Positions 35,837 to 45,848 of a stretch of DNA of 64,000 bases are shown here, piece by piece. The DNA comes from Bacillus carboniphilus. Its GTDB lineage: Bacteria; Bacillota; Bacilli; Bacillales; JAIVKR01. A model generated the notes under the pieces. The model had not been told where the DNA came from and ran no database searches. It saw nothing but the letters and a program-made list of their open reading frames with translations. Location of the stretch: positions 930,001-994,000 of the forward strand of contig NZ_CP129013.1 of NCBI RefSeq assembly GCF_020524035.2, read 5' to 3'. The translations under genes were made by a program, and so were the position numbers. The stretch's first letter is position 1, and every line of letters starts with the position of its first letter.

Positions 35837-37948
35837 CTAAGAATTTTGTTTTTCTTTCTCTTCTTTTAAAACCGCTTTTCTTGAAAGGTTTACACGGCCT
35901 TGCTTATCAATTTCCGTTACTTTTACGAGAAGTTGATCTCCAATTGAAACTACATCTTCAACTTTGCCAACTCTTTCTTCTGCAAGTTCAGAAATATGAA
36001 CAAGTCCATCCTTTCCACTAAACAATTCGACGAAAGCACCAAATTTTTCAATTCTTTTCACTTTTCCTAGATACATTTGCCCAACTTCAACTTCTCTTAC
36101 AAGATCTTCAATGATCTTTCTTGCTTTTTGGTTCATTTCTTCATCAGTTGATGAAATAAAAATTGTTCCATCTTGTTCGATATCAATTTTTACTCCAGTA
36201 TCCTCAATTATTTTGTTAATTTGTTTTCCACTTGGTCCAATAACATCCCGGATTTTATCTGGATTGATTGACATCGTTAAAATTTTAGGTGCATATTTGG
36301 ACAGTTCTTTCTTAGGTGAAGAAATCGTTGCGATCATCGAATTTAAGATATGTAATCTTCCTGTTTTCGCCTGAGTAAGAGCTTCTTCTAAAATTTCTTT
36401 TGATAAACCATCTATTTTAATATCCATTTGTAAAGCAGTTACACCTTTTTCGGTACCAGCGACTTTAAAGTCCATATCTCCTAAAGCATCTTCCATTCCT
36501 TGAATATCTGTTAAGACCGTATAGTGATCACCTGACTTCACTAAACCCATTGCAATACCGGCTACAGGAGCCTTAATAGGAACACCAGCATCCATCATAG
36601 CAAGCGTACTCGCACAAATACTTGCCTGAGAGGTAGACCCGTTGGACTCTAACACCTCTGAAACTAAACGAATCGTATATGGAAAATCTTTTTCAGATGG
36701 AATAATTGGTTCTAACGCTCTTTCACCTAAAGCACCATGACCAATCTCTCTCCTACCTGGACCTCGCATTGGTCTTGTTTCACCTACACTAAATGATGGG
36801 AAATTATAATGGTGCATGAATCTTTTTGATTCTTCGATACCTAATCCATCTAAAATTTGTACATCTCCAAGAGCTCCTAATGTACAAATACTTAACACTT
36901 GAGTTTGTCCTCTTGTGAACAATCCTGAACCATGTGTACGAGGCAACAGATTAATGGATGAAGACAAAGGTCGAATTTCATCTGGTTTACGACCATCCGG
37001 ACGAATTTTCTCAACCGTAATAAGTCTGCGAACTTCATCTTTCACTTTTTTAGATAGTATGTCCTTTACTTGTTTAAGAACATCCGCTTCTGCTTCTTGT
37101 TGTTCAAAATGAAGAGTTACACGTTCTTTTACAGCATTTATCGCTTCTTCACGAGCGTGTTTTTCCTCTGTTTGAATAGCATCAAGCAATTCTTCTCCAG
37201 CCATATTAATGACTTCTTCTTCAAGTTGTTCATCTAATTGGTATAAATCCACTTGCGTTTTTTGCTTGCCTACTTCTTTTATAATTTCCTCTTGAAATTC
37301 AATTAATTTTTTTATTTCTTCATGACCAAACATGATTGCCTCGAGCATTGTTTCTTCAGGTACTTCATCTGCTCCTGCTTCAACCATATTAATAGCATCT
37401 TTTGTTCCAGCTACAACTAAGTGAATATCACTCTTTTCTAATTGAGTTACCGTAGGGTTGATAATAAAGTCTCCATCAATTCTACCAACCGTTACACCTG
37501 CAATTGGACCTTCGAATGGAATATCGGACACTGATAAAGATAAGGAAGAACCAAACATAGCTGCCATTTCTGAAGAACAGTCTTGATCAACACTCATCAC
37601 TATACTAACGACTTGAACTTCGTTACGAAAGCCGTCTGCAAATAAAGGACGAATGGGTCGATCAATGAGTCTACTCGCAAGAATCGCCTTTTCACTCGGT
37701 CTACCTTCTCTTTTTATAAAGCCGCCTGGTATCTTACCTACAGCATATAATCTTTCTTCATAATTAACAGTAAGAGGGAAAAAATCGACTGCTTTCGGTT
37801 CATCTGAGGCTGTAGATGTACATAGTACAACTGTATCCCCATACTTTACTTGGACTGCCCCATTAGCTTGTTTAGCTAATTGGCCCGTTTCAACCGTTAA
37901 TTTCCTCCCAGCCCACTCGTGAGTAAAGACTTGTTTTTCTTGTCCCAT
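35837..37948 (-). CDS. pnpA: polyribonucleotide nucleotidyltransferase (PNPase)
   Basis: 703 residues. Two RNase PH domains ([37 protein letters not shown]), an all-alpha linker, then KH ([18 protein letters not shown]) and S1 ([28 protein letters not shown]) domains. It degrades RNA 3' to 5' with phosphate and is part of the degradosome-like network with RNase Y and J. Start ATG 37948 ([12 protein letters not shown]) follows GAGGAG. It lies downstream of rpsO, as almost universally. Confidence 0.97.
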   Translation of the reverse strand: MGQEKQVFTHEWAGRKLTVETGQLAKQANGAVQVKYGDTVVLCTSTASDEPKAVDFFPLTVNYEERLYAVGKIPGGFIKREGRPSEKAILASRLIDRPIRPLFADGFRNEVQVVSIVMSVDQDCSSEMAAMFGSSLSLSVSDIPFEGPIAGVTVGRIDGDFIINPTVTQLEKSDIHLVVAGTKDAINMVEAGADEVPEETMLEAIMFGHEEIKKLIEFQEEIIKEVGKQKTQVDLYQLDEQLEEEVINMAGEELLDAIQTEEKHAREEAINAVKERVTLHFEQQEAEADVLKQVKDILSKKVKDEVRRLITVEKIRPDGRKPDEIRPLSSSINLLPRTHGSGLFTRGQTQVLSICTLGALGDVQILDGLGIEESKRFMHHYNFPSFSVGETRPMRGPGRREIGHGALGERALEPIIPSEKDFPYTIRLVSEVLESNGSTSQASICASTLAMMDAGVPIKAPVAGIAMGLVKSGDHYTVLTDIQGMEDALGDMDFKVAGTEKGVTALQMDIKIDGLSKEILEEALTQAKTGRLHILNSMIATISSPKKELSKYAPKILTMSINPDKIRDVIGPSGKQINKIIEDTGVKIDIEQDGTIFISSTDEEMNQKARKIIEDLVREVEVGQMYLGKVKRIEKFGAFVELFSGKDGLVHISELAEERVGKVEDVVSIGDQLLVKVTEIDKQGRVNLSRKAVLKEEKEKQNS

Positions 37949-38382
37949 AAAAATTAAACTCCTCTCATTACATATATGTACCAATACAATTATTATAGAC
38001 TAATTACCCTTGATCAATCATAACATTTCACTGCATGCGTAATTTCTCCATTATACTAGCTATTTAAAACTAAATTTAATTCAGCAAACACGATGAAGGT
38101 CATAAAACAGCTTTAGTAAAAGAAAGAAAACAGATTCTTTCGTAGAAGCACTAGATTGAAATCAGTCATTAATTAAAGCTACCTCATTGATATTCTTTTG
38201 TTCCTTTATTAAGGCTGTCAAAAAAGTCTGACTCATACAATGGTGGCTTAGCACCATCACTTCAATGTGTATTTCATAGCCAATCTATAGAATTTACTTT
38301 CTTATATATTATTTTACCAATATGTATCGTTTACAAACAACCCATCATATAAAACTTGAGTATATACCAAAACCATAACATT
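37949..38382. other. rpsO-pnpA intergenic region with possible pnpA promoter
   Basis: About 430 nt. On the minus strand, TATAAT occurs at 37992-37997 and 38050-38055, either of which could be the pnpA -10; their -35 regions are weak. A hairpin TGGTGGCTTAGCACCA lies at about 38241-38256. AAGGCTGTCAAAAAAGTCTG near 38211-38230 is like a decayed MITE end. Confidence 0.35.
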
Positions 38383-38408
38383 GAAAAAAGCGGGATTACT
38401 CCCGCTTT
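38383..38408 (-). terminator. rpsO terminator
   Basis: Minus-strand AAAGCGGG / CCCGCTTT (8 bp, loop of 6) followed by TTTC, right after the rpsO stop. Confidence 0.93.
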
Positions 38409-38414
38409 CATGCA

Positions 38415-38741
<327 letters not shown>

Positions 38742-38843
38742 TTATCGCAAAGCCAAGCAACGGTTTTAAGTTTCATTTTATAGAATACATGATTGGCTTA
38801 TAAAAAGCAACAAATAGAAACAAATTATTTCGTAGACTAATCG

Positions 38844-39788
38844 TTAAATATTTCTCAAATAGTCGTATGCTTCCTTTTTATCTCGTTTAATTTGTTTTAC
38901 CAAGTTATCTATTGAGTTAAAACGTTTCTCACTTCTTATTCTTTTCATCCAAGAAAATTCGATTTCTAAATCATATATTTGACTGTTGAAATCAAAAATG
39001 TGAACTTCTATCGAAGGTTGAGCGCTTTTTTCTTGATGAAACGTTGGCTTATAGCCGATATTACAAACACCATTATATGATTCTCCTTCAATCTGTACCT
39101 TAACCGCATACACACCAGTAGGAGGAAGTATATAATCTTTATTCACAAAAATATTTGCTGTAGGAAAACCTATTTTACTGCCCCTTTTTTCGCCATGTAT
39201 AACTGTTCCTGTCGAGCCATGAGGACGCCCTAAAAGCTGATGAGCATATTCAACATTCCCGCTTTGAATAAGCTCTCGAATTAACGTAGAGCTAATTTTC
39301 CGATCATGGTCCGTTTGTTTTTCTACTATAGTATGATTAAAAAAATCCCGAGAATGAAAGGGAAGTGTTTCCATCGTCCCTTTTCCAAGCTTTCCATATG
39401 TAAAGTCAAATCCTGCAACAACATGCTTAACATTAAGATTAATAATGTACTGATCAATAAATTGTTGTGGTAAAAGATCTGCAAAGTCCTCGGTAAATTG
39501 GACGACAAATATATAATCCACAGATAATTCTTGTATCAAATGAATCTTTTTTTGGACAGGAGTTAATAGCTGTATAGGTTTGCTATTTTTTCTTAAAACA
39601 ACGGAAGGGTGCGGATCAAACGTCATCACACCGCTCTTCAAATTAAATTCTTTCGCCTTTTCTTTTGCGGTTTGAATTACTTTTTTATGCCCTTTATGTA
39701 CACCATCAAAATAGCCTAAAGCTAAAACCATTTCAGGTAGCTCAATTTGCTTAAGATTATGAGGATGCGTCAACCTTATTATTTCCAT
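38844..39788 (-). CDS. ribF: bifunctional riboflavin kinase / FMN adenylyltransferase
   Basis: 314 residues. The N-terminal nucleotidyltransferase domain has ALGYFDGVHKGHKKVI, and the C-terminal flavokinase has HGEKRGSKIGFPTANI and GVYAVKV. It makes FMN then FAD. In B. subtilis this gene is ribC. The ATG at 39788 (MEIIRLTHPHNLKQ) follows AGAGGG; the frame extends upstream without a good ribosome site. Placed between truB and rpsO. Confidence 0.95.
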   Translation of the reverse strand: MEIIRLTHPHNLKQIELPEMVLALGYFDGVHKGHKKVIQTAKEKAKEFNLKSGVMTFDPHPSVVLRKNSKPIQLLTPVQKKIHLIQELSVDYIFVVQFTEDFADLLPQQFIDQYIINLNVKHVVAGFDFTYGKLGKGTMETLPFHSRDFFNHTIVEKQTDHDRKISSTLIRELIQSGNVEYAHQLLGRPHGSTGTVIHGEKRGSKIGFPTANIFVNKDYILPPTGVYAVKVQIEGESYNGVCNIGYKPTFHQEKSAQPSIEVHIFDFNSQIYDLEIEFSWMKRIRSEKRFNSIDNLVKQIKRDKKEAYDYLRNI

Positions 39789-39839
39789 TTCACATAACCC
39801 TCTTCTCTCTACTCGCAAGTACTATATAATCACATTTCT

Positions 39840-40751
39840 TTATATTAGTACTTTGACTGGCTTAAGTAAATGATCATCTTTAATATAGGATTGGTATATT
39901 GCTAGGCAAGTTCCATGTTGGTTAAATACTGCAATCACATCATCTTGGTTCATTTCTCTTGTTTCATCTGTCTTACTTAACAAAATACCATTTTTCACTT
40001 TCTCTGCTAATGTATCATTAATTACTAATTTCGGCAAATGTTTTATGGCATCACTAATAGATAGGAACCCTTTTTGAAACTGCCCTAAACCGTGGAATTG
40101 TTCTAGTTCTTCAAACGATATGCACTCATCTATTTTGATGGTCCCAGAAGCTACTCGTTTTAAATGAGACATATGAGCTGGATAACCAAGTTTTTCTCCA
40201 ATCATTACAGCTAACGTTCTCACATAGGTTCCTTTTGAACAATGAACACGAAAAGAGAAAGAGAGGGTGTCTTCTTTATCGTATATATCACTTAAAAGAT
40301 CCATGTTATATATTTCAATCTGTCTTTCAGGTCTGTCCACCTCAATTCCCTTTCGTGCATATTCATATAGTTTTTTTCCATTCACCTTCACTGCGGAATA
40401 CATAGGTGGTTTTTGTTTCAGTTTTCCTTGTAAACTCTTTAATAGTTGTTCAATTTCTTGTTTATCTATCGTTTGAATGACTGGGACTTTATCCACCATT
40501 TTACCAGATTGATCTTCTGTTGTGGTTGAAATGCCAATGGTTACTTCTGCTTCATATGTCTTTGAAGCATTTAATAAATACTCTACTATTTTTGTCCCTC
40601 TTCCTACACATAGAGGTAACACACCCGAAACGTCAGGATCAAGTGTTCCTGTATGCCCCACTTTCTTCGTATGAAGGATTTTTCGAGCTTTCATCACACA
40701 GTCATGCGAAGTCATTCCTACCGGTTTGTGAAGCAATATAACCCCATCCAT
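39840..40751 (-). CDS. truB: tRNA pseudouridine(55) synthase
   Basis: 303 residues. Motifs: LLHKPVGMTSHDCV, catalytic Asp in GTLDPDVSGVLPLCVG, and SKGTYVRTLA. Forms pseudouridine 55 in the T-loop of tRNA. It follows rbfA after a strong terminator-like hairpin and precedes ribF. Confidence 0.96.
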   Translation of the reverse strand: MDGVILLHKPVGMTSHDCVMKARKILHTKKVGHTGTLDPDVSGVLPLCVGRGTKIVEYLLNASKTYEAEVTIGISTTTEDQSGKMVDKVPVIQTIDKQEIEQLLKSLQGKLKQKPPMYSAVKVNGKKLYEYARKGIEVDRPERQIEIYNMDLLSDIYDKEDTLSFSFRVHCSKGTYVRTLAVMIGEKLGYPAHMSHLKRVASGTIKIDECISFEELEQFHGLGQFQKGFLSISDAIKHLPKLVINDTLAEKVKNGILLSKTDETREMNQDDVIAVFNQHGTCLAIYQSYIKDDHLLKPVKVLI

Positions 40752-40778
40752 TTAATAGACCTCCTATTTATGTTCCTT

Positions 40779-40816
40779 CAAAAAAAGTCAGTAGGAGAAA
40801 CTTTCTCCTACTGACT
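40779..40816 (-). terminator. strong hairpin between rbfA and truB
   Basis: A 15-bp perfect stem, AGTCAGTAGGAGAAA / TTTCTCCTACTGACT, with essentially no loop, then TTTTTTTG on the minus strand. It is one of the strongest terminators in the window, yet it lies inside a usual co-transcription unit. Confidence 0.9.
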
Positions 40817-40821
40817 ATCCA

Positions 40822-41178
40822 TCAAGATTCATCACTATTTTGTTTCTTAACTTCATGAATGAGTTGATCAATTCGATTTCCATACTCAATCGATTCATCA
40901 AACTCAAACTCTATTTCAGGAACTTTTCTTAGGCGAATTCTTTGACCAACTTCAGACCGAATAAACCCTTTTGCTTTCGCAAGTCCTTGTAAGGTCTCTT
41001 TGCGTTTACTTTCATCGCCTAATACAGAAATATAGACAGTCGCTATTTGAAGATCTCCTGTTACTCTCACATCAGTTACTGTTACGAAGCCAACACGTGG
41101 ATCCTTTATTTTTTTGCTGATTATATCACTTAATTCCTTCTTCATTTGTTCTGCAACTCTTGTTGCTCTTATGTTCAT
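40822..41178 (-). CDS. rbfA: ribosome-binding factor A
   Basis: 118 residues. Typical RbfA with [42 protein letters not shown] and the C-terminal [20 protein letters not shown]. Aids late 16S rRNA maturation and cold adaptation. In B. subtilis a small gene, ylxP, lies between infB and rbfA; here the gap is only about 90 nt and holds a short inverted-repeat element instead. Confidence 0.95.
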   Translation of the reverse strand: MNIRATRVAEQMKKELSDIISKKIKDPRVGFVTVTDVRVTGDLQIATVYISVLGDESKRKETLQGLAKAKGFIRSEVGQRIRLRKVPEIEFEFDESIEYGNRIDQLIHEVKKQNSDES

Positions 41179-41200
41179 CGCTCAATCACCCTTCATATAG

Positions 41201-41243
41201 AGGTTGTTCAAAAAATCCTTTTTTTTTATATTTTGAACACGCA
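41201..41243. mobile_element. minimal MITE-like element between infB and rbfA
   Basis: 43 nt: AGGTTGTTCAAAAA at one end and TATTTTGAACACGCA at the other with only a poly-T core. Flanked by CATATAG on both sides (41194-41200, 41244-41250). It looks like a deletion derivative of the ~153-nt elements. Confidence 0.55.
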
Positions 41244-41267
41244 CATATAGCGATTTAATTACCTATT

Positions 41268-43361
41268 TTATTTCCGTTCAATTTCTTGCATAATATAAGC
41301 TTCGATAACGTCGCCTTCTTTAATATCATTGAAATTCTTTACCGTTATTCCACATTCATAGTTTTGTGCAACTTCTTTCACATCATCTTTAAAACGTTTG
41401 AGTTGATCAATTTCACCTTCGTAAATAACGATCCCATCACGAATAACACGGACACCACTATCTCTAGTTATGCGACCATCTGTTACATAACTTCCAGCAA
41501 TCGTTCCAATTTTAGAAACTTTAAAGGTCGTACGAACCTCTACTTGACCAATTACTTTTTCTTCGAATTCTGGATCAAGCATCCCTTTCATAGCAGCTTC
41601 AATTTCTTCTACAACTTTATAAATAATACGGTGAAGTCTTATATCAACATTTTCTGCCTCTGCTGTACGTTTTGCATTCGTATCTGGACGCACGTTAAAC
41701 CCTATAACAATGGCATTGGATGCGGAAGCTAAAATGATATCGGACTCAGTAATAGCCCCAACACCAGTATGAATAATCTTAACCTTCACGCCTTCTACTT
41801 CTATTTTTTGCAAGGAAGCGGTTAAGGCTTCAGCTGAACCTTGAACGTCCGCTTTCACGATTAAGTTAATATCTTTTACTTCACCTTGTTTTATTTGTTC
41901 AAATAAATCATCTAAACTCAATTTAGCCTTATCACTACGCTGTTCTAACACTTGCTTTTGCGCACGTGCCTCACCGATGGTTCGTGCTTGCTTCTCATCA
42001 GCGAAAGACATAAATTGATCGCCCGCTTGTGGAACATCATTTAATCCTGTAATTTCAACAGGTGTAGAAGGTGCAGCTTCTTTTACTCTTCTACCTAAAT
42101 CATTTACCATTGCTCGTACTCTACCAAATGTGTTACCAACGACAAGTGGTTGACCGACTTTAAGCGTACCATTTTGTACTAACAGTGTAGCAACAGGTCC
42201 ACGGCCTTTATCAAGTTCAGCTTCGATAACTGTTCCTTTTGCTAATCGATTCGGATTTGCTTTAAGCTCCTCTACTTCACTTACAAGCAGGATCATTTCA
42301 AGAAGCTCATCAATTCCATCCCCTTTAATAGCTGAAACAGGAACAAAAATCGTATCTCCACCCCATGATTCGGGTACAAGTCCGTGTTCTGTTAATTCTT
42401 GCATCACTCGATCTGGATTCGCTGTTGGCTTATCCATTTTATTAACCGCTACAATGATCGGCACTTCAGCAGCTTTAGCATGATTAATTGCTTCTTTTGT
42501 TTGTGGCATAACACCATCATCAGCTGCAACAACTAAAATGGTGATATCTGTTACTTGAGCACCGCGAGCACGCATCGTTGTAAAAGCAGCATGACCTGGA
42601 GTATCAAGGAAAGTAATTTTCTTTCCATTTTCTTCAATTTGATAAGCTCCAATATGTTGAGTAATACCTCCCGCTTCACCTTCAACGACTTTTGTTTTTC
42701 TAATGGAGTCTAATAGGGTCGTTTTCCCATGGTCAACATGACCCATAATGGTAACAACTGAAGGTCTTATCACTAAGTCTTCTTCACGATCCTCATATTC
42801 ATACTTTTCAAACTCAGAAATGTCATAAACAACTTCTTCTTCAACTTCTACTCCATATTCACTAGCAATTAGTTCAATGGAATCGCCGTCCAAATCTTGA
42901 TTGATTGTCGCCATTGTTCCTAAAAGCATTAATTTTTTAATAATTTCAGATGGTTCTTTTCCTAACTTCTCTGCTAATTCTCCTACCGTAAGGGTTCCAG
43001 AATAAACAATTTTACTTGGTAATTCTTTCGGAGCTGGTTTTGGTTGTCTATATTGAGTATTCTTTTTTTGTTTTGGTTTATTCTTTGTTTTTTTATTTAC
43101 TTGTTTTTGCTGTTGGTTAGGCTTAGTAGGGTTTTGTTTCACATTTGATTTCATAGATACATCCTTTTGTTTAGATTCTTTGTTTTCATTAACTTGTGCT
43201 GAATTTCCGCTTTTTTCATTTTTCAGCTTCTTGATTTCCTCTGGTCCAATCATTGACATATGATTGGACACTTCAATGTCCATTTTTTTCAAAGCATTGA
43301 TTACTTGCTTACTTGATAAATTATTTTTTTTAGCATATTCGTATATTCGCATTTTTTCCAT
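41268..43361 (-). CDS. infB: translation initiation factor IF-2
   Basis: 697 residues. N-terminal IF2N domains ([39 protein letters not shown]) are separated by a Lys/Gln/Asn-rich linker. The GTPase core has [18 protein letters not shown] (about 205), [17 protein letters not shown] and [10 protein letters not shown]-terminal domains end with QEIERK. Binds fMet-tRNA and promotes subunit joining. ATG at 43361 (MEKMRIYEY) follows GGGGGTG. Next upstream is ylxQ (19-nt gap). Confidence 0.97.
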   Translation of the reverse strand: MEKMRIYEYAKKNNLSSKQVINALKKMDIEVSNHMSMIGPEEIKKLKNEKSGNSAQVNENKESKQKDVSMKSNVKQNPTKPNQQQKQVNKKTKNKPKQKKNTQYRQPKPAPKELPSKIVYSGTLTVGELAEKLGKEPSEIIKKLMLLGTMATINQDLDGDSIELIASEYGVEVEEEVVYDISEFEKYEYEDREEDLVIRPSVVTIMGHVDHGKTTLLDSIRKTKVVEGEAGGITQHIGAYQIEENGKKITFLDTPGHAAFTTMRARGAQVTDITILVVAADDGVMPQTKEAINHAKAAEVPIIVAVNKMDKPTANPDRVMQELTEHGLVPESWGGDTIFVPVSAIKGDGIDELLEMILLVSEVEELKANPNRLAKGTVIEAELDKGRGPVATLLVQNGTLKVGQPLVVGNTFGRVRAMVNDLGRRVKEAAPSTPVEITGLNDVPQAGDQFMSFADEKQARTIGEARAQKQVLEQRSDKAKLSLDDLFEQIKQGEVKDINLIVKADVQGSAEALTASLQKIEVEGVKVKIIHTGVGAITESDIILASASNAIVIGFNVRPDTNAKRTAEAENVDIRLHRIIYKVVEEIEAAMKGMLDPEFEEKVIGQVEVRTTFKVSKIGTIAGSYVTDGRITRDSGVRVIRDGIVIYEGEIDQLKRFKDDVKEVAQNYECGITVKNFNDIKEGDVIEAYIMQEIERK

Positions 43362-43380
43362 ACGTTCACCCCCGGATTTA

Positions 43381-43686
43381 TTAATCAAGCAATTCGCACA
43401 ATTTGGAAGCAAAACCTGAATCTAGAATTCCAACTGTCACCCTAGCTTCTTTTCCTATTGCTTGACCTAACTCAAGTCGATTTTCAACAAATCTAACAGG
43501 TATTTGGTAGTAAGCGCATTTATTAAGGACTTTTTTTCTTGTGTTTTGAGAGGCATCGTTTGATAAAAGGACAAGATGGGCACGTCCATTTCTCACTTGC
43601 TGAATGACTAATTCCTCACCAGAGATTACTTTGTTCGCTCTATAGGCTAAGCCTAATAATGACATCCACTTTTTATTTGACATCAT
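43381..43686 (-). CDS. ylxQ: YlxQ, L7Ae-like RNA-binding protein
   Basis: 101 residues with the L7Ae/L30e fold pattern: [37 protein letters not shown] and [14 protein letters not shown]. These bind kink-turn RNA. The start overlaps the ylxR stop by 4 nt (ATGA). Found in the nusA-infB operon of nearly all Bacilli; the physiological RNA target is unclear. Confidence 0.92.
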   Translation of the reverse strand: MMSNKKWMSLLGLAYRANKVISGEELVIQQVRNGRAHLVLLSNDASQNTRKKVLNKCAYYQIPVRFVENRLELGQAIGKEARVTVGILDSGFASKLCELLD

Positions 43687-43961
43687 GAGTGTCCATTCTT
43701 TTGATTAGCTAAGTTTATTAATTGTTCATATATAGACTCTGATACTTCAGCATTTAATTGTGAGGAAAGAATGTTCTTTTTCTTCGCTTGTTCAATTATT
43801 TGAGCATCTAAAGTTAAGTAAGCGCCTCTCCCATTTTTCTTTCCAGTTGGATCAATGGAAACTTCGCCTTCTTTTGATCGAACAACTCGGATTAACTCTT
43901 TTTTAGGTTTCATTTCTCCGGTAATTAAGCATTTACGTAGAGGAATTTTTTTTTGCTTCAT
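43683..43961 (-). CDS. ylxR: YlxR (RnpM, DUF448)
   Basis: 92 residues. DUF448 motif: RKCLITGEMKPKKELIRVVR followed by GRGAYL. I recall YlxR being renamed RnpM for its modulation of RNase P. Sits 15 nt after nusA and overlaps ylxQ. Confidence 0.92.
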   Translation of the reverse strand: MKQKKIPLRKCLITGEMKPKKELIRVVRSKEGEVSIDPTGKKNGRGAYLTLDAQIIEQAKKKNILSSQLNAEVSESIYEQLINLANQKNGHS

Positions 43962-43976
43962 TTTGATTCCCCCCCT

Positions 43977-45092
43977 TTATTCTAGTTCATCATCAGCTAA
44001 GAAAAGTGGTTCTTCATCATCTACTATTTCAATATTTCCACGAGGGTAAATCTCTTGATCTCTTGCCTCAGATTCGCTTTTTATATCAATTTTCCAACCT
44101 GTAAGTTTAGCCGCAAGCCTTGCATTTTGTCCCCGCTTTCCAATCGCAAGTGATAATTGATAGTCAGGGACAATAACAGTCGTCGCCTTATCCTCTTCAT
44201 CTACAATAACATCTAATACTTTGGAAGGGCTTAATGCATTGGAAACAAATATAACAGGATCATCTGACCAACGTACAATATCTATTTTTTCCCCTTTTAG
44301 TTCATCCACAATGGCTTGAACTCGCTGACCTTTTGGCCCTACACATGACCCTACTGCATCTACTTCCTCTAAATCTGAGTGAACAGAAATTTTCGAACGA
44401 TCACCTGCTTCTCGAGCAACAGATCTAATTTCAACCACTCCATCATAAATTTCAGGGACCTCTAGCTCAAATAGTCTTTTTAACAACCCTGGATGAGTTC
44501 TAGAGACGAAAATTTGTGGGCCCTTCGTTGTTTTTTCAACCTTAGTTATAAAAACTTTAATACGGTCATGTGGTTTGAATCGTTCATTCTGCATTTGCTC
44601 ATTTACGGGTAGTAAAGCTTCAATCTTTCCTAAACTAACATAAATAAATTTAGAATCGAGGCGTTGAACAATCCCTGTCATAATATCTTCTTCTCGATCG
44701 ATATATTCAGAATAGATCACGCCTCTTTCCGCTTCACGCACCCGTTGGGTAACGACTTGCTTAGCCGTTTGTGCTGCAATTCGACCAAAGTTTTTTGGTG
44801 TTACTTCTAATTCAACAACATCTCCAATTTCATATGTTGGATAAATACTCTTTGCTTCCTCTAATGAAATTTCTAATCGTTGATCAAAGACTTCTTCCAC
44901 AACGTCTTTGCGCGCAAAAACTTTCATTGCTCCTGTTTCACGATTTAAATCCACACGAACATTTTGTGCTTGATTAAAATTTCGTTTATAGGCAGAAATA
45001 AGTGCCGCTTCAATGGCATCAATAATGACTTCTTTACTTATTCCCTTTTCCTTCTCTAAAATCGTAAGAGCATCTAATAGCTCACTAGCCAT
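43977..45092 (-). CDS. nusA: transcription termination/antitermination factor NusA
   Basis: 371 residues, normal length. N-terminal domain (ISKEVIIDAIEAALISAYKR), S1 (DIMTGIVQRLDSKFIYVSLG), KH1 (VGSCVGPKGQRVQAIVDEL) and KH2 (YQLSLAIGKRGQNARLAAKLTG). Binds RNA polymerase and alters pausing at hairpins. Follows rimP by 19 nt. C-terminus is acidic. Confidence 0.96.
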   Translation of the reverse strand: MASELLDALTILEKEKGISKEVIIDAIEAALISAYKRNFNQAQNVRVDLNRETGAMKVFARKDVVEEVFDQRLEISLEEAKSIYPTYEIGDVVELEVTPKNFGRIAAQTAKQVVTQRVREAERGVIYSEYIDREEDIMTGIVQRLDSKFIYVSLGKIEALLPVNEQMQNERFKPHDRIKVFITKVEKTTKGPQIFVSRTHPGLLKRLFELEVPEIYDGVVEIRSVAREAGDRSKISVHSDLEEVDAVGSCVGPKGQRVQAIVDELKGEKIDIVRWSDDPVIFVSNALSPSKVLDVIVDEEDKATTVIVPDYQLSLAIGKRGQNARLAAKLTGWKIDIKSESEARDQEIYPRGNIEIVDDEEPLFLADDELE

Positions 45093-45111
45093 CTTCTTTC
45101 TTCCCCCTTTA

Positions 45112-45579
45112 TTAAAATATGATTGCTAAACGTGCACTCGCTATTTTCTCTTTCGGGATTTCCACGAGCTTTTTTGAAGCCTTTATTTTAACTGATAGTG
45201 TAACTATATTTTCTTCAAACTTTACAAGTTCACCTTCAAAATTCTTTTTTCCATCGATTGCTTGGTACAGTTTAATGGCTACATTCTTACCAATCGATTG
45301 AACAAAATCCGAATCATTTTTTAGAGGTCTCTCCGCGCCTGGTGAAGAAACTTCAAGATAATATTGATGAGGAATAGGATCAATTTGATCTAGCTTTTCG
45401 CTTAATCGTTCACTTACTAACCCGCACTCTTCTATATTAATTCCTGTATCGGAGTCAATAAAAATTCGAAGGAACCAGTTCGGACCTTCTTTTACGTATT
45501 CCATATCAACTAGATGTAAATTAAGCTCCTCTAAAATGGGTAAAACTAAAGGTTCAACTTCTTCTACTACTTTACTCAT
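45112..45579 (-). CDS. rimP: ribosome maturation factor RimP
   Basis: 155 residues from the ATG at 45579 ([12 protein letters not shown]). RimP pattern: [33 protein letters not shown], and [14 protein letters not shown]. Needed for 30S maturation. The frame extends 35 codons further, but that part is not RimP-like. First gene of the rimP-nusA-infB group; the terminator-like hairpin at 45663-45689 separates it from polC. Confidence 0.94.
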   Translation of the reverse strand: MSKVVEEVEPLVLPILEELNLHLVDMEYVKEGPNWFLRIFIDSDTGINIEECGLVSERLSEKLDQIDPIPHQYYLEVSSPGAERPLKNDSDFVQSIGKNVAIKLYQAIDGKKNFEGELVKFEENIVTLSVKIKASKKLVEIPKEKIASARLAIIF

Positions 45580-45662
45580 AGCTTCCCACTTCCCTCCTAA
45601 CCACTTTAGGAATAAGTATGTACTAATTTTATTGATTAAATCAACTTTCCATATACAATACG

Positions 45663-45689
45663 AAAGAGTGGGCTGGGTCCCCACTCTTT
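45663..45689 (-). terminator. hairpin between polC and rimP
   Basis: Minus-strand AAAGAGTGGG / CCCACTCTTT, 10 bp with a 7-nt loop; the following U-tract is poor (CGTATTG). A TTGATT...TACATA promoter-like pair follows, with a 16-nt spacer, before rimP. Confidence 0.5.
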
Positions 45690-45848
45690 AAACAGTGAAA
45701 TATTTAAGATTCCATCTCAAATTATACCACGTTCTTTAGTATGAAGCAATTATTTCAATTTGAGAGTGTACAAAAATGACGGAAATAGTGCCTAATAAAA
45801 ATTTAAAAACCGCACTAAATTCATGAAGGAAATTTTGAACAATCCAAA

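Noticed and set aside
41286-41732. A 148-codon open frame on the plus strand, antisense to infB
   Set aside because: Composition (F, N, Y rich) and lack of a ribosome site show it is the antisense image of a well-conserved gene.
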